Positions 1-5,858 of a stretch of DNA of 6,027 nucleotides are shown here, piece by piece. The translations under genes were made by a program, and so were the position numbers. Source of the DNA: an uncultured Flavobacteriaceae bacterium (GTDB lineage Bacteria; Bacteroidota; Bacteroidia; Flavobacteriales; Flavobacteriaceae). Positions within the stretch are counted from its first letter, which is position 1. Every line of letters starts with the position of its first letter. The stretch is taken from positions 1 to 6,027 of the forward strand of contig CAMZMA010000164.1 in NCBI GenBank assembly GCA_947311815.1. The letters run 5' to 3'. Below the pieces are notes generated by a model. That model made no database searches. It was not told where the DNA came from and saw only the letters and a list, made by a program, of their open reading frames with translations.

Positions 1-1147
1 ATTTTCCTGATCCTGTTTTTCCTAAAACGGCAATTGTTTCACCTTTATTTACCGTGAAACTTACATTTTTTAAAGCAGTAATATTTGTATCGTCATACGT
101 TAAAGAAACATTTTTAAATTCAATTTTTCCGTTAATTTTTGTATGATTTTTGGTGTTGTTTTTAATTTCGGGCACTTGTTCTAAAAACTCATTAATACGT
201 TGTTGCGACGCTTCTGCTTGTTGTACCATAGAGGTAACCCAACCAATAACGGCAACAGGCCACGTTAAAATATTAACGTATAAAATAAATTCTGCAATCA
301 CACCAATTTTAATTTCGCCAGCAATATATTGTTTACCGCCAATATAAATGACCAGTAAATTGCTAATGCCAATGAGTAAAATCATCAAAGGGAAAAACAA
401 GGCTTGTACTTTGTATAAACTAATGTTTTTCTCTTTACTTTGGTTTGCTAATTCATCAAAATTGGTAATAATGGCATTTTCAATTCCGTACGATTTTACT
501 ACATTAATTCCAGAAAAAAACTCTTGATTAAAGGTAGTTAATTTTGACAAATATTGTTGCACAAGTGTACTACGTTCATTAATAATTTTACTTAAAATAA
601 AAATTGAAATCGATAAAATAGGAAACGGAATCAAAGTATATAAGGTTAATTCTGGGTCAATTTCTAACATTTTATAAAGACCGACCGCAAAAAGTACAAT
701 CATATTTACGCTGTACATTACCGCAGGACCAACATACATTCTAACCTTAGAAACGTCTTCGCTAATGCGGTTCATTAAATCGCCCGTTCTATTTTTTTTG
801 TAAAAATTGATGGATAAACGTTGGTATTGCTGGTAGATTTCGTTTTTTAAATCAAATTCTATCAATCTAGAGGTAACAATAATAGTTTGACGCATTAAAA
901 AGGTGAAAAAACCAGCAACAATAGCAACGCCAATAATTAATAAAACATTCACTAAAAGAACGTGTTTTACATGTTCTAGATCAGTTGTTTTTCCTGAGTT
1001 ATAATCTTCAACAATATTAAAAGAGTCTCTTATTATTTGCGGAACTTTTAACGCTAAAAATTTTGATAGAATGGTAATAATAATACCAATTAACAATCGG
1101 TATTTGTATTTAATAAAGTATTTGTTTAAGTAGTGTAATGCTTTCAA
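1..1147 (-). CDS. ABC exporter half-transporter (permease + ATPase), N-terminal 382 residues, 3' end off window
   Basis: This is an inner-membrane ABC exporter of the MsbA/multidrug type, in which an N-terminal membrane domain is fused to an ATPase domain and the protein works as a dimer. I translated the reverse strand: the frame is open from 1147 to the window edge. Hydrophobic segments lie near residues 18-40, 62-84, 143-159, 164-187, 246-271 and 283-303, giving the six helices of an ABC transmembrane domain. The conserved coupling-region pattern NRTGDLMNRISEDV is at 118-131. The nucleotide-binding domain begins near 342 (IEFKNVSLTYDD) and Walker A, GKTGSGK, is at 376-382, where the window ends. 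The family is usually about 580-600 residues, so roughly 200 are missing. The start is TTG at 1147: an in-frame TAA lies four codons upstream and MKALHYLNKYF is a sensible N-terminus. The substrate (lipid, drug or other) cannot be told from sequence. The gene is divergent from the leucine dehydrogenase gene. Confidence 0.93.
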   Translation of the reverse strand, partial: MKALHYLNKYFIKYKYRLLIGIIITILSKFLALKVPQIIRDSFNIVEDYNSGKTTDLEHVKHVLLVNVLLIIGVAIVAGFFTFLMRQTIIVTSRLIEFDLKNEIYQQYQRLSINFYKKNRTGDLMNRISEDVSKVRMYVGPAVMYSVNMIVLFAVGLYKMLEIDPELTLYTLIPFPILSISIFILSKIINERSTLVQQYLSKLTTFNQEFFSGINVVKSYGIENAIITNFDELANQSKEKNISLYKVQALFFPLMILLIGISNLLVIYIGGKQYIAGEIKIGVIAEFILYVNILTWPVAVIGWVTSMVQQAEASQQRINEFLEQVPEIKNNTKNHTKINGKIEFKNVSLTYDDTNITALKNVSFTVNKGETIAVLGKTGSGK

Positions 1148-1152
1148 TTTGT

Positions 1153-1170
1153 TAAATTATATATAATTTA
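1153..1170. repeat. Perfect 18-bp AT-only palindrome in the divergent intergenic region
   Basis: TAAATTATATATAATTTA is identical to its reverse complement. It begins 5 bp upstream of the TTG start of the ABC exporter gene and ends 11 bp before the -33 element of the opposite promoter. It could be an operator, or a hairpin in the leader of the exporter transcript. It contains no G or C, so chance in AT-rich DNA is a real alternative. I found no TAnnTTTG element for the exporter gene in the gap 1148-1263. Confidence 0.35.
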
Positions 1171-1181
1171 GTATTGTTTTA

Positions 1182-1212
1182 TTTGATTCGATTTGTTAAT
1201 TTCTTAGCTTTG
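1182..1212 (+). promoter_or_regulatory. Bacteroidota-type sigma-A promoter for leucine dehydrogenase gene
   Basis: A TTTG -33 element at 1182-1185 and a perfect TAnnTTTG -7 element, TAGCTTTG, at 1205-1212 are separated by 19 bp, the preferred spacing for the Bacteroidota primary sigma factor. Transcription should start near 1216-1219, giving a leader of about 45 nt. The leader is almost all A and T and has no Shine-Dalgarno motif before the ATG at 1264, as is usual in this phylum. Confidence 0.8.
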
Positions 1213-1263
1213 TGCTTTAAAAATTAAGAATACTTTAATTTAATTTAAAAAACGCTAATAATT

Positions 1264-2358
1264 ATGACAGCTGAAATTATAGATACAAATGACTTAAAAA
1301 AAGATCCTGTTTTTGGGCAGTTATCTTTTCATGGTCATGAACAAATCGTTTTTTGTAACGACGAAGATACAGGTTTAAAAGCAATAATTGGTATTCATAA
1401 TACAGTTTTAGGGCCTGCATTAGGAGGTACAAGAATGTGGCAATATCAATCTGAATGGCACGCTTTAAATGATGTGTTGCGTTTGTCGAGAGGAATGACG
1501 TATAAAGCGGCTATTACAGGACTAAATCTTGGTGGCGGAAAAGCAGTAATTATTGGTGATGCTAAAACTCAAAAAAATGATGCGTTAATGCGCCGTTTCG
1601 GAGAATTTGTTCATTCGTTAAGCGGTAAATATTACACTGCAGAAGATATGGGGATGGAAACCAGAGACATGGATGTGATTAGAGAAGTAACGCCATATGT
1701 TACAGGAATTTCAGAAGCGAAAGGTGGAGCAGGAAACCCATCGCCAATAACAGCTTACGGAGTTTTTATGGGGATGAAAGCGGCTGCTAAATATAAATTT
1801 GGTACAGAAAAATTAGCAGGAAAAAAAATATTAATTCAAGGAGTAGGACATGTAGGAGAAACCTTGTTAAAACACGTAACCGAAGAAGGAGCACAGGTAA
1901 TTATTAATGACATTAACGAAACTCGATTAGAAGAATTGAGTAAAAAATACAATGCAAATGTGGTTTTAGGAAACGATATTTACGGTTTAGATATCGATAT
2001 TTATGCACCTTGTGCGATGGGAGCAATCTTAAATGATGTTACCTTACAACAATTACAAGCAAAAGTAATTGCAGGTGCAGCAAACAATCAATTAGCAGAC
2101 GAAGTGAAGCATGGTAAAATATTAAAAGAAAGAGGCATTGCGTATGCCCCCGATTTTTTAATAAATGCAGGAGGAATTATCAATGTTTATGCAGAGTTAG
2201 AAGGTTATGGAAAAGATGAAATTAAAACAAAAACCGAAAACATTTATCACACAACCTTAGAGATTTTTAATCAATCAGAAAAAGAAAATTGTACTACTTA
2301 TAGAGCCGCTTACAATATTGCTCAAGCAAGAATTGATGCTCGTAAAAAAGAACAATAG
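1264..2358 (+). CDS. ldh: Leucine dehydrogenase (Glu/Leu/Phe/Val dehydrogenase family)
   Basis: This cytoplasmic NAD-dependent enzyme (EC 1.4.1.9; the symbol ldh is used for leucine, not lactate, dehydrogenase, and bcd is used in Bacillus) reversibly deaminates leucine, valine and isoleucine to 2-oxo acids plus ammonia. Residues line up with Bacillus-type leucine dehydrogenase at a constant offset of 13. The substrate-binding and catalytic lysines are K81 (MTYKAA) and K93 (NLGGGK), and the active-site aspartate is D128 (TAEDMG). The NAD-binding fold starts near 187 with the glycine motif GVGHVG at 193-198. Further family signatures are YAPCAMGA (247-254), AGAANNQL (270-277) and NAGGIINV (301-308). 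The length of 364 residues is normal, with about 13 extra at the N-terminus. The gene has its own promoter and terminator, so it is probably monocistronic. Inference: its 2-oxo acid products may prime the iso-branched fatty acids typical of flavobacteria. Substrate preference (Leu over Val or Phe) is inferred from similarity. Confidence 0.95.
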   Translation: MTAEIIDTNDLKKDPVFGQLSFHGHEQIVFCNDEDTGLKAIIGIHNTVLGPALGGTRMWQYQSEWHALNDVLRLSRGMTYKAAITGLNLGGGKAVIIGDAKTQKNDALMRRFGEFVHSLSGKYYTAEDMGMETRDMDVIREVTPYVTGISEAKGGAGNPSPITAYGVFMGMKAAAKYKFGTEKLAGKKILIQGVGHVGETLLKHVTEEGAQVIINDINETRLEELSKKYNANVVLGNDIYGLDIDIYAPCAMGAILNDVTLQQLQAKVIAGAANNQLADEVKHGKILKERGIAYAPDFLINAGGIINVYAELEGYGKDEIKTKTENIYHTTLEIFNQSEKENCTTYRAAYNIAQARIDARKKEQ

Positions 2359-2386
2359 AAATACTTTAAAAAAGAATAAATAAAAC

Positions 2387-2394
2387 TATTTTTG
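2387..2394 (+). promoter_or_regulatory. Predicted -7 promoter element of the nusB unit, abutting the upstream terminator
   Basis: TATTTTTG matches the Bacteroidota -7 consensus TAnnTTTG exactly. A weak -33 candidate, TTTA at 2365-2368, lies 18 bp upstream just after the leucine dehydrogenase stop codon. The expected start point (about 2398-2401) falls in the left arm of the hairpin at 2397-2420. A transcript starting here would lack part of that arm and should pass the terminator, whereas readthrough from upstream would fold it. The poor -33 match lowers confidence. Confidence 0.55.
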
Positions 2395-2396
2395 CA

Positions 2397-2428
2397 GCAC
2401 GTTAGAAAAAACTAACGTGCTTTTTTTT
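2397..2428 (+). terminator. Intrinsic terminator after leucine dehydrogenase gene
   Basis: A perfect 9-bp stem, GCACGTTAG (2397-2405) with CTAACGTGC (2412-2420), closes an AAAAAA loop and is followed at once by eight T (2421-2428). It lies 39 bp after the stop codon of the leucine dehydrogenase gene and 17 bp before the nusB start. Confidence 0.92.
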
Positions 2429-2445
2429 AAACAAGTTCTTTAAAG

Positions 2446-3384
2446 ATGATTAACAGAAGACATATTAGAGTTAAGGTAATGCAATCGGTTTATGCAATGC
2501 TAAAATCTCATAATGACGATTTAGTAAAAGAAGAAAAATTTTTGAAATTTAGTATTCAAAAAATGTTCGATTTATACGTTTTAAATCTGCAATTACTAGT
2601 TGAAGTACAAAAACTTGCCTCAAAAAAGATGGAAATTTCTAAGAAAAAACATCTTGCTACCAAAGAAGATTTACATCCCAATACAAAATTTGTAAATAAT
2701 AGATTAATTAAAGCTATTTCTGATAGTATTTCTTTAGAAGGCTATGTAGAAGTGAATAAAGTAGATCATTGGCAATTAAATGATGAATATGTAAATATTA
2801 TTTTAAATGATTTATTAAAAAGCTCAATATACACTGCATATATGAGTTCTGATGAAGATTCATTTCATAAAGACAAAGATTTTGTGATTCAATTTTTTAA
2901 AGAAATTATTGCCCCAAATGAAAAATTAGCCGACTTTTTTGAAGACACTATGATTTCTTGGGTAGATGATTTGCCATTTGTAAATACGTGGGTTTTAAAA
3001 AGCTTTAACAAGCAAAAAGCAAATAAAACGTTTCAATTAGGAAACTTGTATAAAGATGAAGATGATGAGCAGTTTGTGTCTAAATTGTTTAAAAAAATCA
3101 TGTTACATCAACATACTTATAATGATGATATTAAAGAAAAAACACCCAATTGGGAAGCAGATAGAATTGCAGATATTGATATGATTTTAATTAAAATGGC
3201 AATTACAGAGTTTTTGCATTTCCCTTCTATCCCTGCGAAAGTAACCATTAATGAATATATCGAATTAGCGAAAGATTATTCGACAAATAAAAGTGGTTAT
3301 TTTGTAAACGGCGTCATAGATAAGCTCTCTAAAGAGTATTTAGCATCAAAAAAAATGGTAAAAATTGGGAGAGGGTTGTTATAA
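2446..3384 (+). CDS. nusB: Transcription antitermination factor NusB, long Bacteroidota form
   Basis: NusB pairs with NusE (ribosomal protein S10) on boxA RNA and helps RNA polymerase read through rRNA operons. The N-terminus RRHIRVKVMQSVYAML (4-19) matches the basic first helix that opens NusB. The rest of the canonical protein resumes far downstream: FVSKLFKKIM (210-219), then NWEADRIADIDMILIKMAITEF (235-256), the IPAKVTINEYIELAKDYS stretch (262-279), and GYFVNGVIDKLSKEY ending at 298. At 312 residues it is more than twice the E. coli length (about 139). The excess sits between helix 1 and the C-terminal bundle (roughly residues 25-205) and is charged and helical-looking, with a lysine-rich patch at 60-73. 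Long NusB proteins are usual in Bacteroidota, so this is not a fusion error. The ATG at 2446 is the first codon of the conserved basic helix. It is the first gene of a probable unit with the DUF1573 gene and yajC. Confidence 0.93.
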   Translation: MINRRHIRVKVMQSVYAMLKSHNDDLVKEEKFLKFSIQKMFDLYVLNLQLLVEVQKLASKKMEISKKKHLATKEDLHPNTKFVNNRLIKAISDSISLEGYVEVNKVDHWQLNDEYVNIILNDLLKSSIYTAYMSSDEDSFHKDKDFVIQFFKEIIAPNEKLADFFEDTMISWVDDLPFVNTWVLKSFNKQKANKTFQLGNLYKDEDDEQFVSKLFKKIMLHQHTYNDDIKEKTPNWEADRIADIDMILIKMAITEFLHFPSIPAKVTINEYIELAKDYSTNKSGYFVNGVIDKLSKEYLASKKMVKIGRGLL

Positions 3385-3425
3385 TTAGTATTTTTACACA
3401 CTATATTTATTAAAAATTTTATAAA

Positions 3426-3905
3426 ATGAAAAAAATAACACTATTTTTTGGAATTATTGCCCTTTCTACCTTGGTAGTTTCTTGTGGTAATACAAACGCG
3501 GCGTCAAAAATTAAAAAAGAAAATGTAGCAAAAGCATCAAAAAGAGACATCGAAATTAAAAAAGGATCAGCTTCTGCTTCCTTTGATAAAACTGTATATG
3601 ATTTTGGAACGATAAATGAAGGAGATGTTATCGAAACTACTTTTGTAATTACAAATACAGGAAAAACAGATTTAGTAATTACAAATGCAAAAACATCTTG
3701 CGGATGTACCATACCTAAATGGCCTAAAGAAGCAATTAAACCAGGAGAAACAGGAGATATTCAAGTGAAATTTAATTCTCGAGGAAAAAGAAATAATATC
3801 TCTAAATCTATTACGTTAACAACCAATACCAGTAAAGGTAGAGAAACTGTTAGAATTAAAGGGTTTGTGACTCCTAAGAAAAAAACTAATCCAATTAAAA
3901 AATAA
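3426..3905 (+). CDS. DUF1573 domain lipoprotein
   Basis: This is a small exported protein of the DUF1573 family, common in Bacteroidota, with no established function. Residues 1-20 form a lipoprotein signal peptide: MKK, a hydrophobic core (4-18), and lipobox LVVSC with Cys20 as the predicted lipidated residue. Residues 21-30 (GNTNAASKIK) contain no acidic cluster, so there is no obvious surface-export signal; a periplasm-facing location is inferred. After a lysine-rich linker (28-47), the DUF1573 core runs from about 51 to 148 as alternating beta strands, with VYDFGTINEGD (57-67), the ITNTGKTDLVI segment (75-85) and the family's cysteine motif TSCGCT (90-95). The fold is expected to be immunoglobulin-like. 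The mature protein has a basic, lysine-rich tail (151-159). It lies 41 bp after nusB, and its stop is one base before the yajC start, so it is probably co-expressed and translationally coupled with yajC. Confidence 0.9.
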   Translation: MKKITLFFGIIALSTLVVSCGNTNAASKIKKENVAKASKRDIEIKKGSASASFDKTVYDFGTINEGDVIETTFVITNTGKTDLVITNAKTSCGCTIPKWPKEAIKPGETGDIQVKFNSRGKRNNISKSITLTTNTSKGRETVRIKGFVTPKKKTNPIKK

Positions 3906-3906
3906 A

Positions 3907-4221
3907 ATGAATATATTTTTACAAACTTCTGGTGGCGGAATCGCAAGTATGCTACCTTTTTTAGCGATGATTGTTGTCGTGTATTTTTTTATGATTCGTC
4001 CGCAAATGACGCGTCAAAAAAAAGAAAAAGCGTTTAGAGCTGAAATTAAAAAAGGATCAAAAGTGGTTACTACTAGTGGTATTCATGGTAAGATTGTTGA
4101 TTTAAACGATACGGATAATACTGTTGTTATCGAAACTGGCGCAGGAAAAATTAAATTTGAACGTTCTGCTATTTCAATGGAATTGAGCAAAAAATACATA
4201 ACAAGTGCCATTAAAAAATAA
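3907..4221 (+). CDS. yajC: Preprotein translocase subunit YajC
   Basis: YajC is a small inner-membrane protein that associates with SecDF and the SecYEG translocon during protein export. The 104-residue length is typical. A short polar N-terminus with the glycine run SGGG (8-11) is followed by one membrane helix (about 14-30), ending in the hallmark FFMIRPQ (27-33). A basic stretch, MTRQKKEKAFR (34-44), stays in the cytoplasm. Then comes the conserved soluble domain with KKGSKVVTTSGIHGKI (48-63) and the strands DNTVVIETGAGKIKFERSAI (70-89). The ATG at 3907 follows the DUF1573 stop codon after one base (TAA-A-ATG), which suggests coupled translation. The terminator at 4245-4272 makes this the last gene of the nusB unit. 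Confidence 0.95.
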   Translation: MNIFLQTSGGGIASMLPFLAMIVVVYFFMIRPQMTRQKKEKAFRAEIKKGSKVVTTSGIHGKIVDLNDTDNTVVIETGAGKIKFERSAISMELSKKYITSAIKK

Positions 4222-4244
4222 TCTATAATTAAAACAGATAGCAG

Positions 4245-4272
4245 AAAAGTGAGCAATTTTGCTCACTTTTTT
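4245..4272 (+). terminator. Intrinsic terminator after yajC
   Basis: The arms AAAAGTGAGCA (4245-4255) and TGCTCACTTTT (4260-4270) are perfectly complementary over 11 bp with a four-base loop. The right arm runs into a T tract (4267-4272). The hairpin has an A tract on the left and T tract on the right, so it could also stop transcription on the other strand. It lies 23 bp after the yajC stop codon. Confidence 0.92.
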
Positions 4273-4286
4273 GTTTTATAGGTTTT
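4258..4286 (+). promoter_or_regulatory. Possible promoter for the ybbR-coaE unit, -33 element inside the terminator hairpin
   Basis: TAGGTTTT (4279-4286) differs from TAnnTTTG at one position. TTTG at 4258-4261, inside the hairpin, lies 17 bp upstream. Transcription would start near 4290-4293, about 22 nt before the TTG start codon. An alternative, less regular -7 is TAAATTG at 4290-4296. A promoter is needed here because a strong terminator separates this unit from yajC, but neither match is perfect. Confidence 0.35.
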
Positions 4287-4313
4287 CCGTAAATTGCAAA
4301 CAAATAAATATCC

Positions 4314-5255
4314 TTGAAAAATAAAACAACTCGCATCTCTAAAACATTTGTTTGGTTTTTAATTACCGCCATATTTTTTTGGTTATTAATTAAATTATCA
4401 AAACAATATACAACTACACAAACTTTTTTAATTAGCTACAGTAAACTGCCACAAGATAAATTATTGCAAAAAGATCCTATTAAAGAAGTAACTATTTTAA
4501 TAAAAGGAACAGGTTTTAAGTTGTTTACCTCAAAACTATCACAAAGAAAGATTGATGTTGATGCAAGTAAAATTGTAAAAAGTAGCGGTAATAAATATAT
4601 TTTATCATTAAAAAATCAGCAAAACACCATTCAAAATCAATTACCAAACGGATTACAAATTGTACATTTTAATAATGAGAATATTATTTTACAATTAGGC
4701 TATTTAGCCTCAAAAAAAGTAGCTATTCAACCTAATTATTCAATGCAGTTTAAAGCAGGTTATGATTTGATTGAAAAGGTTTCTATACAACCAGATTCGG
4801 TGACCATTACAGGACCAACTGCAATTATTGATACCATTACAAAGGTGTATTTGCAAAAGAAAATTTTTAAAAATGTTTCCGAGAATATTTCAGAAAGTTT
4901 GTCTTTAATCATTCCAAAAGAAGAGTTTAATATAAGAACAACTATAAAAAAAGTAGTACTTACAGCCAAAGTAGAAAAATTTACAGAAGGTAGTTTTGAT
5001 GTTCCTTTTAGCATAGTTAATGTACCTAACACCATTAAAATAAACACTTTTCCTAAGAATGTGAAAATAGTTTTCAAGGTAAGTTTAAAAGATTTTAACA
5101 GAATACATAAAGAAGCTTTTTCTGTTGAATGTGATTATAAGCAATCAAAAAAGAATCATTTAAATTATCTAGAAGCAAAACTAGTAAGTAAACCTAATTT
5201 GGTAAAAAGAGTAAAAATAATTCCTAATAAAATAGATTTTTTAATTCAAAATTAA
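4314..5255 (+). CDS. YbbR-like (CdaR-related) membrane-anchored protein
   Basis: This protein has one N-terminal membrane anchor and an extracytoplasmic beta-rich part resembling the YbbR repeat family. In Firmicutes the YbbR protein CdaR controls the diadenylate cyclase CdaA; the role of this shorter, single-anchor form in Bacteroidota is not established. A basic start (MKNKTTRISK) leads into a helix at about 11-28 (TFVWFLITAIFFWLLIKL). The clearest YbbR-like repeat is about 133-222, including KKVAIQPNYSMQFKAGYDL (134-152), VSIQPDSVTITGPTAIID (156-173) and the closing strand KKVVLTAKVE (212-221). Degenerate repeats probably flank it at about 38-130 and 224-311. The start is TTG at 4314: an in-frame TAA lies three codons upstream and the next in-frame Met is residue 143, so no ATG start is possible without losing the anchor. 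The stop codon abuts the coaE ATG, implying coupled translation. The family call rests on repeat pattern and neighbourhood and is less certain than the ORF itself. Confidence 0.82.
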   Translation: MKNKTTRISKTFVWFLITAIFFWLLIKLSKQYTTTQTFLISYSKLPQDKLLQKDPIKEVTILIKGTGFKLFTSKLSQRKIDVDASKIVKSSGNKYILSLKNQQNTIQNQLPNGLQIVHFNNENIILQLGYLASKKVAIQPNYSMQFKAGYDLIEKVSIQPDSVTITGPTAIIDTITKVYLQKKIFKNVSENISESLSLIIPKEEFNIRTTIKKVVLTAKVEKFTEGSFDVPFSIVNVPNTIKINTFPKNVKIVFKVSLKDFNRIHKEAFSVECDYKQSKKNHLNYLEAKLVSKPNLVKRVKIIPNKIDFLIQN

Positions 5256-5840
5256 ATGATAGTTGGCATAACAGGCGGTATAGGAAGTGGTAAAACTACA
5301 GTCGTTTCTTTTTTTAAAGAATTTAAAAATATTGCTATTTATCTTGCGGATGTTGAAGCGAAAAAACTAATGAATTCTTCGGATGTTATAAAATCTCAAC
5401 TCATCAAAAATTTTGGAAAACAATCATATTTAAACAATCAATTAAACAGGTCTTTTATAGCAAATATTGTTTTTAATGATAAGGATAAGTTAGCTATTTT
5501 AAATGCTATTGTGCATCCAGAAGTGGCGAAACATTTTAAAAATTTCATAAATATTCATAAAAGTAAAGAGTATATTTTGTATGAAAACGCCATCCTTTTC
5601 GAAAATAAAAGTGACGCTTTTTGCGATGTTGTTATTACAGTTACTGCGCCTTTAAATAAAAGAATAGATAGAGTTATGAAAAGAGATAAAACGAATAAAG
5701 AAGCCGTTTTACAGCGCATTCAAAATCAATGGAAAGAAGAAAAAAAAATACTGCAATCTAATTATGTTATCGATAATTTAGATATAGAAACTACTCGTAA
5801 AAAAGTGATAGAGATTCATCAAAAATTACTACACCTTTAA
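5256..5840 (+). CDS. coaE: Dephospho-CoA kinase
   Basis: CoaE (EC 2.7.1.24) performs the last step of coenzyme A synthesis in the cytoplasm, using ATP to phosphorylate the 3'-hydroxyl of the dephospho-CoA ribose. Walker A is GGIGSGKTT at 7-15 (K13 binds phosphate). The conserved substrate-side motif is YLADVEAKKLM at 29-39, where D32 fits the family's catalytic aspartate. IVHPEV (85-90) is the usual HP motif before the CoA-binding region. The lid segment is about 136-158 (KRIDRVMKRD, then EAVLQRIQNQ), with R139 and R143 likely phosphate contacts. SNYVIDN (168-174) matches the C-terminal (A/S)D.VI.N motif. The length, 194 residues, is normal. The ATG directly follows the YbbR-like stop codon with no gap. 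The 3' end overlaps the stop codon of the converging minus-strand gene. Confidence 0.95.
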   Translation: MIVGITGGIGSGKTTVVSFFKEFKNIAIYLADVEAKKLMNSSDVIKSQLIKNFGKQSYLNNQLNRSFIANIVFNDKDKLAILNAIVHPEVAKHFKNFINIHKSKEYILYENAILFENKSDAFCDVVITVTAPLNKRIDRVMKRDKTNKEAVLQRIQNQWKEEKKILQSNYVIDNLDIETTRKKVIEIHQKLLHL

Positions 5841-5858
5841 TTTTTTCGTAGTAAATTT
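5822..5858. terminator. Possible weak bidirectional terminator spanning both convergent stop codons
   Basis: TTACTAC (5826-5832) and GTAGTAA (5848-5854) are perfect inverted repeats around a 15-nt loop. The stem extends by three more A-T pairs after one A-A mismatch (5822-5824 with 5856-5858). Both stop codons sit in the loop. Read on the minus strand, the stem is followed by TTTTT (complement of 5821-5825), which fits a terminator for the minus-strand gene. On the plus strand the T tract is poor. The stem is AT-rich, so the call is tentative. Confidence 0.3.

Noticed and set aside
150..347. Plus-strand open frame of 65 codons
   Set aside because: It lies wholly antisense to the ABC exporter gene, has a cysteine-rich low-complexity product with no family resemblance, and has no promoter.
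1221..1241. Possible hairpin in the leucine dehydrogenase leader (AAATTAAG with CTTTAATTT)
   Set aside because: Pairing needs a bulge in a stem that is almost entirely A-T, so it would be unstable; I see no riboswitch or leader-peptide pattern.
3365..3396. Possible internal promoter before the DUF1573 gene (TTG at 3365-3367, TATTTTTA at 3389-3396, 21 bp apart)
   Set aside because: The -7 candidate lacks the conserved final G, and the short gap after nusB is explained by an operon. AT-rich sequence yields such matches easily.
3419..3712. Minus-strand open frame opposite the DUF1573 gene
   Set aside because: It mirrors a well-supported gene in the antisense frame; its composition (runs of F, V and S) is what antisense of lysine- and threonine-rich codons gives.
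3761..3946. Minus-strand open frame across the DUF1573-yajC junction
   Set aside because: It is antisense to two recognised genes and has no recognisable product or start context.
2617..4717. Peptide LASKK appears twice in NusB (58-62, 299-303) and once in the YbbR-like protein (131-135)
   Set aside because: The surrounding residues do not align between copies and the codons differ. Lysine-rich proteins of an AT-rich genome make this a likely coincidence.
4760..5077. Minus-strand open frame of 105 codons inside the YbbR-like gene
   Set aside because: It is a shadow of the plus-strand gene. Its hydrophobic look comes from antisense reading of lysine- and asparagine-rich codons.
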